Positions 9,513 to 17,393 of a DNA stretch of 64,000 bases are shown piece by piece. The notes below the pieces were generated by a model. The model was not told where the DNA came from and searched no databases. It saw nothing but the letters and a program-made list of their open reading frames with translations. The stretch spans positions 372,001 through 436,000 of the forward strand of contig WYDT01000002.1 in the NCBI GenBank assembly GCA_013122435.1. Direction: 5' to 3'. Each line of letters starts with the position of its first letter. Positions within the stretch are counted from its first letter, which is position 1. This DNA is from Chloroflexi bacterium AL-N1 (GTDB taxonomy: Bacteria; Chloroflexota; Chloroflexia; Chloroflexales; Roseiflexaceae). A program made the translations under genes and the position numbers.

Positions 9513-9615
9513 AAACGAAGGCTCTAGACTAGTGATTTTCAAAGCACCATGTGGCGTTAGTATACCATAGTTGGTTTTTCATGCTGGGCTGGGGCTATAA
9601 TAAAAGACTAACCTC

Positions 9616-9661
9616 TTGGCAGACATATTTTTCTGTGATATTATACGTACTTTCAGTACGA
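9616..9661 (+). promoter_or_regulatory. methyltransferase promoter with operator over the start point
   Basis: TTGGCA (9616-9621), 17 bases, TATTAT (9639-9644) with extended TG at 9636-9637. Directly after the -10 lies ACGTAC-TTTCA-GTACGA (9645-9661), covering the expected start point. The same motif occurs twice before the endonuclease gene, so the nuclease's HTH domain is the likely repressor. Confidence 0.7.
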
Positions 9662-9675
9662 TTCAGGAGAATATT

Positions 9676-10671
9676 ATGGCACTAAGTCAATCACTCTATG
9701 GTACAGAGTATGGATCTGCTTATTTAGGAGACTCTCTGGAACTATTAGATCAACTAGAACCTAACTCTATTGATCTCGCTATTACATCACCACCATTTGC
9801 TCTACAAAGGGAGAAAAGTTACGGTAATGTTGACCAAATAGCCTATGTTGATTGGTTATTTACTTTCTGTGAAAAAGTCTATCGTGTCTTAACTGATCAA
9901 GGAAGTTTTGTTCTGGATCTCGGAGGTGCATATCAAAAGGGACGTCCAGTTCGTTCACTGTACAATTATCGTATTCTTATTCGCCTTTGTGATGAGCTTG
10001 ACTTTCGATTGGCTGAAGAATTCTTTTGGTATAACCCAGCTAAACTACCATCTCCCATCGAGTGGGTAAATAAACGCAAACTGCGTGCCAAAGACGCAGT
10101 AAATACAATTTGGTGGTTATCAAAAACTGATAATCCAAAAGCAGATATTACGCGTGTCTTAGTTCCTTATTCTGATCGTATGAAAAAACTTCAAAATAAT
10201 CCTGAAAGTTATTATCAACCTAAGCTTCGCCCTTCTGGTCATGATATTGGAAAAAGTTTTGCAACTAACAACGGTGGCGCTATTCCTTCCAATTTGCTGC
10301 AAATTCCAAATACTGAAAGTAACTCCCGATATATCAAGTTGTGTAAGGCTGCAAATACGCCTATACATCCAGCTCGATTCCCGCAAAAGCTCCCAACTTT
10401 TTTCATCGAATTTCTCACTGATCCTCATGATACTGTACTTGATATATTTGCTGGCTCAAATACTACAGGTGTTGCTGCTGAGGAACTAAAACGTAAATGG
10501 ATAGCGTTTGAGAAAGAAAGATCTTATTTAGCGGCTTCTATCTTTCGCTTTGTAGATGGAGATCTCTCAGAAACGGCTTCTAGCTTATTATATAATCAGT
10601 TGATGAATAGTGATAATTCACTACAGATTCTGCGATCTTCTCAATTAAAACTAGACGCGTTTGATGTCTAA
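9676..10671 (+). CDS. pvuIIM: PvuII-type DNA (cytosine-N4) methyltransferase
   Basis: A 331-residue beta-class amino-methyltransferase: catalytic motif TSPPF at 37-41 comes first and the AdoMet motif FAGSNTTG at 258-265 last. Long stretches match what I recall of M.PvuII (GDSLELL, ALQR-K-YGN, LPSPIEWVNKRK, APYSDRMKKL-like, RPSGHDIGKSF), so CAGCTG with N4-methyl on the inner C is the expected target. ATG 9676 has AGGAG seven bases before it. It is convergent with the endonuclease, with only 10 bases between stops. The cassette is clearly more AT-rich than its neighbours, suggesting acquisition by transfer. Confidence 0.92.
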   Translation: MALSQSLYGTEYGSAYLGDSLELLDQLEPNSIDLAITSPPFALQREKSYGNVDQIAYVDWLFTFCEKVYRVLTDQGSFVLDLGGAYQKGRPVRSLYNYRILIRLCDELDFRLAEEFFWYNPAKLPSPIEWVNKRKLRAKDAVNTIWWLSKTDNPKADITRVLVPYSDRMKKLQNNPESYYQPKLRPSGHDIGKSFATNNGGAIPSNLLQIPNTESNSRYIKLCKAANTPIHPARFPQKLPTFFIEFLTDPHDTVLDIFAGSNTTGVAAEELKRKWIAFEKERSYLAASIFRFVDGDLSETASSLLYNQLMNSDNSLQILRSSQLKLDAFDV

Positions 10672-10681
10672 GCGTTTTTCT

Positions 10682-11512
10682 TTATTCTGGGAGATCAAAA
10701 GTTTCTTGTCGAATAGCTTCTGTCTCTGAAGGATATACCCGTTCTCCTTTCCGAACATAGCGCATTGGTATCTTAGGATTGTTAAGCGGACCCACTATTT
10801 CTATTTTTTCCTCCCACTGTGTAAACAAAGGCTCCAAATCTGCCGGTAACACTTTGTAGATCTCTTTTAGTTCAACACCTTCATAAATAGCAATAAACCA
10901 TGCTTTTACTGAGCGATATTTAGTAAGAATATCTTTGTTTAGATGATGATGTGTGGTAATGCCAGCATTTTTTCGTAAAGAACGATTAATTGTTTTCAGC
11001 TCATATTCATTGCCTTCATCATCAACCGCATCATTGCCTTCTCGTCCTGGTGAAATTCGTAACCCCAGTAGTATTAGAACCTGTAAAACTTTTCCCCCAT
11101 TATCCTGTAGAATATCGTTGATACCATATTCATCGGCCAATGATTGAGCTTCACGGATACCTCTGAACGCGGCCTTTAGCCGTTCAAAAGCAGATTTTTG
11201 TTTTGCCTTGACAGGTGTTGACTCGTGGGCAGGTTCTGGCAAAGGATAAGTAATTGGTTCGATCTGCACAGTATCAGAGCGACTAGCACCAGTGTATTGA
11301 TCATCAAGTAACAGTGATGCGGGAACTTCAAGCACACGTGCAAGATCTAAAATAAGTTCGAAGGATGGGGATCGTTCAGCACGCTCTAGAAAACTAATGT
11401 GTTCGGTTGTTTTTCCCAGACTCTCCGCAAGTTGTTCTTGGGTAAATCCTTTCTCCATACGAATTGATCTGAGACGATTAGCGAAGCGTTGTCGTGCCTC
11501 TTGATGTTCCAT
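10682..11512 (-). CDS. pvuIIR: HTH(XRE)-PvuII endonuclease fusion
   Basis: A 276-residue protein with two parts. Residues about 10-68 are an XRE/Cro helix-turn-helix (GFTQEQLAESLGKTTEHISF), like restriction controller (C) proteins. Residues about 118-260 match R.PvuII as I recall it: GINDI-QDNGGK, SPGREGNDAVD, EYELK and THHH. Catalytic D161, E171, K173 keep the spacing of PvuII D58, E68, K70, and H188-H190 match the DNA-contacting His group. R.PvuII itself is about 157 residues with a separate C protein; here the two are one chain joined by a Pro/Glu/Lys linker (about 80-115). No separate C gene is nearby. Confidence 0.92.
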   Translation of the reverse strand: MEHQEARQRFANRLRSIRMEKGFTQEQLAESLGKTTEHISFLERAERSPSFELILDLARVLEVPASLLLDDQYTGASRSDTVQIEPITYPLPEPAHESTPVKAKQKSAFERLKAAFRGIREAQSLADEYGINDILQDNGGKVLQVLILLGLRISPGREGNDAVDDEGNEYELKTINRSLRKNAGITTHHHLNKDILTKYRSVKAWFIAIYEGVELKEIYKVLPADLEPLFTQWEEKIEIVGPLNNPKIPMRYVRKGERVYPSETEAIRQETFDLPE

Positions 11513-11534
11513 TGAATGCTCACTTCACACCAAT

Positions 11535-11603
11535 ACGAACGAAAAGTACGTTTTCTAAATAGTAGTAAGAAGGATGCTAAATGTACACGAACTAGAAGTA
11601 CGT
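11535..11603 (-). promoter_or_regulatory. endonuclease promoter with two operators
   Basis: Read on the minus strand: ACGTAC-TTCTA-GTTCGT (11603-11587), -35-like TGTACA (11587-11582), 17 bases, -10-like TACTAT (11564-11559), then ACGTAC-TTTTC-GTTCGT (11551-11535). The distal copy touches the -35 and the proximal copy begins at about +1; centres are 52 bases apart. This layout fits activation from the distal and repression from the proximal site. Confidence 0.65.
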
Positions 11604-11670
11604 ATCTGTAAAGAAGTAAAGAAATGAGAGTGGTAATCAAGAAGGTGTTTTTGGATAGCCGAAACCTGTT

Positions 11671-11844
11671 TTAGATTTCGTCTTCTGTTCGAATAACCCC
11701 GTGCTGCTGTTTCAAAATATCAAGAAGTCTTTGCAGATCGGGATCAGCGTCAATCGTTGTCAATATCTGTAGTGTTCCGCTGACAATGTTACTGTCGACG
11801 AACTCGAAGTACAGATAGTTGTCAGTTTGGCGTGACTCTAGCAT
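11671..11844 (-). CDS. small hypothetical ORF (57 residues)
   Basis: From ATG 11844 the frame encodes 57 residues, acidic and rich in Leu/Ile (NYLYFEFVDSNIVSG, DADPDLQRLLDILKQQHG). Composition looks protein-like, but there is no clear ribosome site and I recognise no family. It lies upstream of the endonuclease promoter on the same strand and could be a remnant. Nothing else is visible in 11845-11996 except a direct repeat TAGTGTCACT at 11870 and 11971. Confidence 0.3.
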   Translation of the reverse strand: MLESRQTDNYLYFEFVDSNIVSGTLQILTTIDADPDLQRLLDILKQQHGVIRTEDEI

Positions 11845-11996
11845 GCATGTATCGGAAGTTGGGTTCAGATAGTGTCACTCACTCCTGTGATCGTAGGTGA
11901 CCAAAAGTTCAAGCACTTCGTCTGAGTGAGCGAAAGCGCTCCATCCACAACGAGGTGTAATGTCGTAAAATAGTGTCACTGAGTTGCTACCACTGT

Positions 11997-13181
11997 TTAT
12001 TGCTCATGATAGGTTTCGACCAAACGCACCATCAGCAGTGCCAGAAGCGCGGTTCGTGGTACCACACTGGGGACTTCGATATATTCGCCAGGACTATGAT
12101 CAAGACCGCCAATCGGTCCTAGACCATCCAGCACAGGAACGCCAAGACTCGCCAGAATATTTGCGTAAGAAACGCCACCAGTAAGTGCATCGTGGATGGT
12201 AAAACCCAGTTCCTGTGCACAATTCCGGGCCTGAGTTGCCATCGCCTCAATCTGTGGTGTGCGGGCCATGGGTGCAAGCACCATTCCTCCATCCAGCTTC
12301 GCAATTGTCCCTGCGACATAGGTTGTATGTGCGATTTGCTCGATAGCCTTGGTAACAGGTTCCTGGTCGTCTGGATGAAGCACACGTACATCGATCTCGG
12401 CCTGTGCATAATCTGGTACGGTATTACGAGTCGTGCCACCCCGCACCACCCCCACGTTTAAGGTCATTCCCGGACGCATACCGTTCAGCAAGTGTAAAGC
12501 GCTAATCTGTTGGGCAAGCGCAAGAATGGCATTGGCTCCTTTGTGTGGCTCAATTCCTGCATGGGCCGATTTGCCAAACACCTCCAGATTAAATCGACCG
12601 TCCCCTTTGCGTGCACTTACGATATCGCCATTCTCCCGACCAGATTCAACGACCAGGGCCATGTCATGATCTGGTGCGAGGTCTCGTAGCACTGCGGTTG
12701 ATGCGCGCATACTCGACTCCTCATCACTGCCACAGACCAGACAGACTCGGCCAAATAGCTTGATTTTATCGAGATCCTCGAGGGCGGCCATGGCATAGAG
12801 ACCCGAGAGCAAACCACTCTTATTGTCGGCGGTGCCTGGTCCAATCAAATAATCTCCATCGTAACGCAGAGGTCGTTCAGACGCTGTGCCAACTGGATAG
12901 ACTGTATCGAGATGGGCGGCAATCAGGATGTGAGGACCCTGATCGTTTCCGCCGGGTATACTGACTGCGAGTGAGTCTCCCACTGTCGGATCTGGCCAGG
13001 TTTGTATCTCCCACCGGCGTGTGTCGGCCCACTGCCGTACCCAGGCTCCCACCTCATCAACCCCTGGTTTGTGATGTGTCGGGCATTCGATGGCACACAG
13101 TTGGTGGAGTTCTTCCAGATAGGTTGACAGCCGCTCAGACATATAATGACTGATTGTATGGGCTATGGTGGTAGTAGACAT
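11997..13181 (-). CDS. M20 family metallopeptidase (glutamate carboxypeptidase-like)
   Basis: A 394-residue dinuclear zinc exopeptidase of the M20/CPG2 group. Metal ligands and catalytic residues are visible as AAHLDTV (H90, D92), GPGTADNKSG (bridging D119), GSDEES (E154/E155), VVESGRENG and a C-terminal DHSPGEY His. The dimerisation domain lies in the middle third (FGKSAHAGIEPHKGANAI). ATG 13181 is chosen because AGAGGA precedes it and because longer starts would run into the upstream gene. It follows the M14 carboxypeptidase by 25 bases, so the two likely form a peptide or amino-acid-conjugate degrading operon; no signal peptide, so it is cytoplasmic. Confidence 0.9.
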   Translation of the reverse strand: MSTTTIAHTISHYMSERLSTYLEELHQLCAIECPTHHKPGVDEVGAWVRQWADTRRWEIQTWPDPTVGDSLAVSIPGGNDQGPHILIAAHLDTVYPVGTASERPLRYDGDYLIGPGTADNKSGLLSGLYAMAALEDLDKIKLFGRVCLVCGSDEESSMRASTAVLRDLAPDHDMALVVESGRENGDIVSARKGDGRFNLEVFGKSAHAGIEPHKGANAILALAQQISALHLLNGMRPGMTLNVGVVRGGTTRNTVPDYAQAEIDVRVLHPDDQEPVTKAIEQIAHTTYVAGTIAKLDGGMVLAPMARTPQIEAMATQARNCAQELGFTIHDALTGGVSYANILASLGVPVLDGLGPIGGLDHSPGEYIEVPSVVPRTALLALLMVRLVETYHEQ

Positions 13182-13206
13182 AATGGTTGGTCCTCTACAT
13201 TTCAGA

Positions 13207-14568
13207 TTATGCCTTTTGAATGATCGGGAGCCATAATTGCCATTCATCGTCAGCGCTCGATGCATTACATCGATCTGGCTTATCAATAGTCGCGTATGGG
13301 CAGTCTGCCTGTTGCAAGAGATAGAGTATGGCTTTACGATTACGGGCTGTTTCAGTAGCGATGACCGATCCAGGTGGGTAGAACCCATATCCAGGACAAC
13401 CAGTGGTAAAGCAGGGATGCATCTCAAATGTGTAGGCAAAGATACGATGTGCACCATAAGCCCAATCTACAAAATCGCCACTGGTTGTATACAGTTTACA
13501 CGATTGTTGGGGAGTATAGCCATTTGTGGCTGCCATCGCCTCCCCCATTGTTTGCAGAACTGCCAGATCATCTGCAGGCATGTCGGTTATTGGTGTCCCA
13601 CACGCCGTGCCACTCTGATAGCCATATGGCCAGAGAATAAGTTCGCCATAGGTATGAAATGAAATAGCAACCTCGATCTGTTGCCTGCCGCTGACCATAC
13701 GACTGTTGACAAAATTCTGTACGGCGGTGATCTCAGGTGTACTGGCTGGTCCAGTCCCACGATAGGTATTATCGCAGGGACTCACCGATGCACCTGTACC
13801 GCCCCAACGGTAGCTATGATTGCGGTTTGGGTCAGTGCCAATACACCCAAATCCTTCATTTGGCTGCCGATTCTTGCGCCAATACTGGTAGATGCCACTC
13901 GCTATATCATGGACTCCACCATCAGGATTTACACTGAAGAGCAAATAGATTTCGCGTGTGTTCACAAGTTGCGTAATCTCGTTGTCTGGTGTAGTCGGAT
14001 CGTATTCACGTGTAAACATATCAAGCAGATAGAGCATCATCTCAACGGTGAGGATTTCTCGCGCGTGGTATTGCCCAATAAACAGTGCTTCCGGTTCGGC
14101 CTCATCGGTCGTGACGTTATCACTAATCTTGGCCATCCATAATGGCCGCCCTTCGTATGAAGTACCAATGCTTGATAGTTGCACAATGGCGGGATACGTC
14201 TGGGCTACCTGTTGAATGTTGGCAACCATTTCATCGTAGGTTTGATAGGTCTGGTCGACCTGCGAGAAGATCAGCGGGCGAGGTGACAATTGTATATCAA
14301 AACCCTGGGCCAGAAGCGCGTCTCGTTCGCTGGATGCCGCGAGAATATCGATGTAATCAGGTCCAATGTGATCAATCGTGACGGCGATATCGGTTGTGAG
14401 TTGTTGTGTGGTTACATTATTGGCCGTTTCAATGCGATAGCGTTGGATATCTGGGAGTGGAGGAGACTCTGATTGTGCTTCAACGTTGTGCCATGGTCCA
14501 GTTGTGAGTGGTGCGAGTATGATGAATAGTAATATAAGAACACAAACTGTTCGTGTGGCAGAGCGCAT
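13207..14568 (-). CDS. secreted M14 zinc carboxypeptidase
   Basis: A 453-residue M14 (carboxypeptidase A/T-like) enzyme. A signal peptide (RTVCVLILLFIILAP) is followed by a short propeptide-like region and the catalytic domain beginning near YQTYDEMVANIQQ. Zinc and catalytic motifs are GQYHARE (His, Glu), SFHTYGELILWPYGY (His) and TFEMHP (catalytic Glu). ATG 14568 has AGGAG seven bases upstream. The extreme C-terminus, LWLPIIQKA, resembles the short LP-containing tail common on Chloroflexota secreted proteins. It would release C-terminal residues outside the cell, with the M20 enzyme next door acting inside. Confidence 0.9.
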   Translation of the reverse strand: MRSATRTVCVLILLFIILAPLTTGPWHNVEAQSESPPLPDIQRYRIETANNVTTQQLTTDIAVTIDHIGPDYIDILAASSERDALLAQGFDIQLSPRPLIFSQVDQTYQTYDEMVANIQQVAQTYPAIVQLSSIGTSYEGRPLWMAKISDNVTTDEAEPEALFIGQYHAREILTVEMMLYLLDMFTREYDPTTPDNEITQLVNTREIYLLFSVNPDGGVHDIASGIYQYWRKNRQPNEGFGCIGTDPNRNHSYRWGGTGASVSPCDNTYRGTGPASTPEITAVQNFVNSRMVSGRQQIEVAISFHTYGELILWPYGYQSGTACGTPITDMPADDLAVLQTMGEAMAATNGYTPQQSCKLYTTSGDFVDWAYGAHRIFAYTFEMHPCFTTGCPGYGFYPPGSVIATETARNRKAILYLLQQADCPYATIDKPDRCNASSADDEWQLWLPIIQKA

Positions 14569-14754
14569 GCAATAGCTCCTTGCTAGTAGATTTTGGCAAC
14601 GTATTCCCTTCAGAATGCCCGAAGAGAGGTGCTGCATTGAGTCCCGATTGTATCACTTGCGTCAACAGAAACGAGTGATCGGCAGCGTCACGCCAGGGCC
14701 TTTATTGTGAACATACACACAAATAATTATGCGTTATTATGCATTTTGAGGCGG

Positions 14755-14798
14755 TTGCACGACCCATGCCTTTCTGTTATACTTTGAAGCCAAGTATA
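14755..14798 (+). promoter_or_regulatory. extended -10 promoter with overlapping inverted repeat
   Basis: TTGCAC (14755-14760), 17 bases, TATACT (14778-14783) preceded by TGT. An inverted repeat TATACTT-N7-AAGTATA (14778-14798) covers the -10 and start point, an operator position. The leader that follows contains the hairpin TGAACC-TTCG-GGTTCA (14836-14851), a stable UUCG tetraloop, before the DHH-like gene. Confidence 0.55.
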
Positions 14799-14878
14799 AT
14801 GGAGAGTTTAGGCTTAGATATCGTTGAAAACTACATGAACCTTCGGGTTCAAAGTATGAGCGCTGGAATGGGAAACGA

Positions 14879-15724
14879 GTGCGTTTTTCTTTGGAGCGAC
14901 CAACAACTATTGTCGGGCATCTTGCCCCTGACCTCGATTGCATTACAGCTATATGGCTGATAGTGCGCTTTTGGCCTGCTGAAGATGCTGATATTTTATT
15001 TGTTCCTGCTGGTACAACTCTCAACAACCAACCACCAGATAGCGATCCTCAGATTTTACATGTCGATACCGGTATGGGGCGTTTTGATCATCACCACATT
15101 GTGTCTACAGACATTTGTGCGGCAGAGCTTATTCGCCAAGAGCTTATTCCTGACGATCCTGCCATTCAACGTATGATCAGGCAGGTCTGCCAGATTGATC
15201 ACGCCATTGCTCCGGCCAATGAACACGGGTTCTTTAATATTAATGCCTTGATTGCTGGTTACAACCTTCTTTTTCCTAATCGCCCTCATCATGTTGCCTA
15301 CGCAATGTTCCCCAACCTCGATGCCTGGTATGAGCATGAGGCACGCCAGTTTCGTTTTGAACAGGCATTCGCACGTAGGTTAGAATTTGAGACCCCGTGG
15401 GGACTCGGTATTGCGATGGAAAGTAAAGATGGGGCCTCAAGTAAGCTGGCATATGGCCATGGTGCGGTGTTGTATGCGTATCGGGATGGACACGGTTGGA
15501 TGGGGATTGCTGCAAAGTCTCACTCTAATGTCGATCTGTCATTTGTGTACTACGATCTCCAGATCATTGATCAGGGAGCGGATTGGTATCTTCACCCCAA
15601 TAAACGATTGCTACTGTGTGGTTCGGCAAAGTCGCCACCACGTACGCCCTCACGACTGACCCTCGATGAATTAGTGCGGGTCATTCAGGGTGAAAAGGTG
15701 TTTCAACACAGTCTGAAACAATAG
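14879..15724 (+). CDS. DHH-like phosphoesterase-type protein
   Basis: A 281-residue protein with signs of the DHH phosphoesterase fold: GHLAPDLDCITAIWL near the N-terminus (D-x-D) and HVDTGMGRFDHHH at about 55-67. Later motifs are AESKDG-like MESKDGASSKLAYGHGAVL and LHPNKRLLLCGSAKSPP. No DHHA1 domain is obvious, so the protein is shorter than RecJ or NrnA families and its substrate is unknown. GTG 14879 is used as start with a weak GGGAAA before it. A gene for a CBS protein follows after 38 bases. Confidence 0.6.
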   Translation: MRFSLERPTTIVGHLAPDLDCITAIWLIVRFWPAEDADILFVPAGTTLNNQPPDSDPQILHVDTGMGRFDHHHIVSTDICAAELIRQELIPDDPAIQRMIRQVCQIDHAIAPANEHGFFNINALIAGYNLLFPNRPHHVAYAMFPNLDAWYEHEARQFRFEQAFARRLEFETPWGLGIAMESKDGASSKLAYGHGAVLYAYRDGHGWMGIAAKSHSNVDLSFVYYDLQIIDQGADWYLHPNKRLLLCGSAKSPPRTPSRLTLDELVRVIQGEKVFQHSLKQ

Positions 15725-15762
15725 TGCGTCTCTTATATTTCTAGTATGGAGAGGTTAATCTG

Positions 15763-16230
15763 ATGAAAGTCAGAGATGTCATGACGAATGATGTTATCAG
15801 TGTTCGTGAGGATAACAGTGTAGAGGATGTCGCCCGTCTAATGGCCAGCTATCGGATCAGCGGTGCACCGGTTGTCGATATGCAGGGCGCGGTGGTGGGT
15901 CTTGTTACCGAGTATGACTTGATTTCAAAACAGGGTGATACGGCTGGTGAGGTAATGACACGTGGTGTGGTGACTGTCAGCCAGGACACAGACCTGGAAG
16001 AAGTGACTCATTTGCTTACGAATCGGCGCATCCGCCGTGTACCCGTGATGGATGGTGGCAAATTGGTGGGTATCTTGAGTCGTTCCGATCTTATCCGACA
16101 GATGGCTATGCGCTGGGTGTGTGATGTATGTGGGTATGTGGAACGTAGCATGCAGGTTCCCGGCCAGTGCTCCCATTGTGGTGCATCAAGCGAAGCATTT
16201 GTCCATGCTGTGGAACCCCCTGGAATGTAA
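15763..16230 (+). CDS. CBS-pair protein with C-terminal zinc ribbon
   Basis: A 155-residue protein made of two CBS motifs (about 1-60 and 62-118; MKVRDVMTNDVISV and AGEVMTRGVVTVSQ), a module that binds adenine nucleotides, followed by a short zinc ribbon with CDVCG and CSHCG pairs (about 124-146). GAGAGG precedes the ATG. It sits between the DHH-like gene and pdhA, so an energy-sensing role near pyruvate metabolism is possible but is inference only. Confidence 0.85.
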   Translation: MKVRDVMTNDVISVREDNSVEDVARLMASYRISGAPVVDMQGAVVGLVTEYDLISKQGDTAGEVMTRGVVTVSQDTDLEEVTHLLTNRRIRRVPVMDGGKLVGILSRSDLIRQMAMRWVCDVCGYVERSMQVPGQCSHCGASSEAFVHAVEPPGM

Positions 16231-16308
16231 TGTGGTATATAATAATAGTATAAAGCATTATGATATTGTTTGTGAACGTTATTTGATTACATATAAGGAG
16301 AATGCCTA

Positions 16309-17379
16309 ATGGCTAAAGCGACAAAAGATGCGGACCTTACCGTCGCTGAAAATAGCCGGCCTGATTTTGCACAGGAAGATCCTGACGTATTACGCCATTA
16401 TTATTATCAGATGGTGTTGCTCCGCCGTTTTGAAGAACGCGCTGGAGAAATGTATACGAAAGCAAAAATCGGTGGATATTGTCACTTGAATCTGGGTGAG
16501 GAAGCAACGATTGTGGGGTTGATGGCGGCACTCCAACCACAGGACTATATTTACACCAATTACCGTGAACATGGCTATATTATTGCGCGAGGTATCGAAC
16601 CTGGCCCGGTCATGGCTGAGTTGTTTGGTCGTGAGACGGGCGTAGCGGGAGGTCGTGGTGGTTCCATGCACCTGTTTGATGCCAAAGCAAAATTTATGGG
16701 TGGGTATGCGATTGTTGGTGGACAAATACCGCTTGCGGTTGGTGCAGCCTACGCATTAAAATACAAAGGTTTGCCTGGTGTTGTACTGTGTCAGATGGGT
16801 GATGGAAGTACGAATATTGGGGCGTGGTATGAATCGTTGAACCTGGCAAAATTATTCCAACTCCCAATAATCTTCTTTATTGTCAATAATGGTTATGGTA
16901 TGGGTACGACCGTCGAAATGGCCTCTTCAGAACCAGATCTCTATAAGAAGGGCTGTGCGTTCCGTATCCATGGTGAGCAGGTTGATGGCACTGATGTTAT
17001 GGCTGTTCGTGAGGCCATGCGCCGTTTGCGTGAACGTGCGGAGAAAGAGCACGAGCCGGCTATTATGGATGTGGTGAGTTTTCGCTTCCGGGGTCACTCA
17101 GTCATCGACTCTGATCATTATCGCCCTCAGGATGATGTGCGAAAGCAGCGCTCCTCAAATGATCCTATCCCTCATTTTGCCGAGCAACTGATCAATGCTA
17201 ATGTTATTGATGAGACCTTTGTAAAAGAAATTGCAACCCGTGTAGAACACGAAGTTCAGGAATCTATTGATTTTGCTGATCGAAGTCCTACACCCAAAAT
17301 AGAGGATATCTATAAATATATGTATGCAACGCCAGTTCCCAACACCCCTGGTTTTGATAATCCTGAGATGAAGCGGTAG
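16309..17379 (+). CDS. pdhA: pyruvate dehydrogenase E1 component, alpha subunit
   Basis: A 356-residue thiamine-diphosphate enzyme subunit. The ThDP-binding signature is GDGSTNIGAWYESLN ending in the NN of FFIVNNGYG, and the phosphorylation-loop-like RFRGHSVIDSDHYR follows. The N-terminal part has RRFEERAGEMYTKAKIGGYCHLNLGEEA, diagnostic of E1-alpha. Ribosome site AAGGAG lies eight bases before the ATG. It forms an operon with pdhB (15-base gap) and pdhC. A branched-chain 2-oxoacid E1 is the main alternative; sequence features favour the pyruvate enzyme. No E3 gene is in the window. Confidence 0.9.
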   Translation: MAKATKDADLTVAENSRPDFAQEDPDVLRHYYYQMVLLRRFEERAGEMYTKAKIGGYCHLNLGEEATIVGLMAALQPQDYIYTNYREHGYIIARGIEPGPVMAELFGRETGVAGGRGGSMHLFDAKAKFMGGYAIVGGQIPLAVGAAYALKYKGLPGVVLCQMGDGSTNIGAWYESLNLAKLFQLPIIFFIVNNGYGMGTTVEMASSEPDLYKKGCAFRIHGEQVDGTDVMAVREAMRRLRERAEKEHEPAIMDVVSFRFRGHSVIDSDHYRPQDDVRKQRSSNDPIPHFAEQLINANVIDETFVKEIATRVEHEVQESIDFADRSPTPKIEDIYKYMYATPVPNTPGFDNPEMKR

Positions 17380-17393
17380 GGTGGAGAAAAACA

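Noticed and set aside
11870..11980. Direct repeat TAGTGTCACT as the ends of an insertion sequence
   Set aside because: The copies are in the same orientation, 101 bases apart, with no transposase between or beside them.
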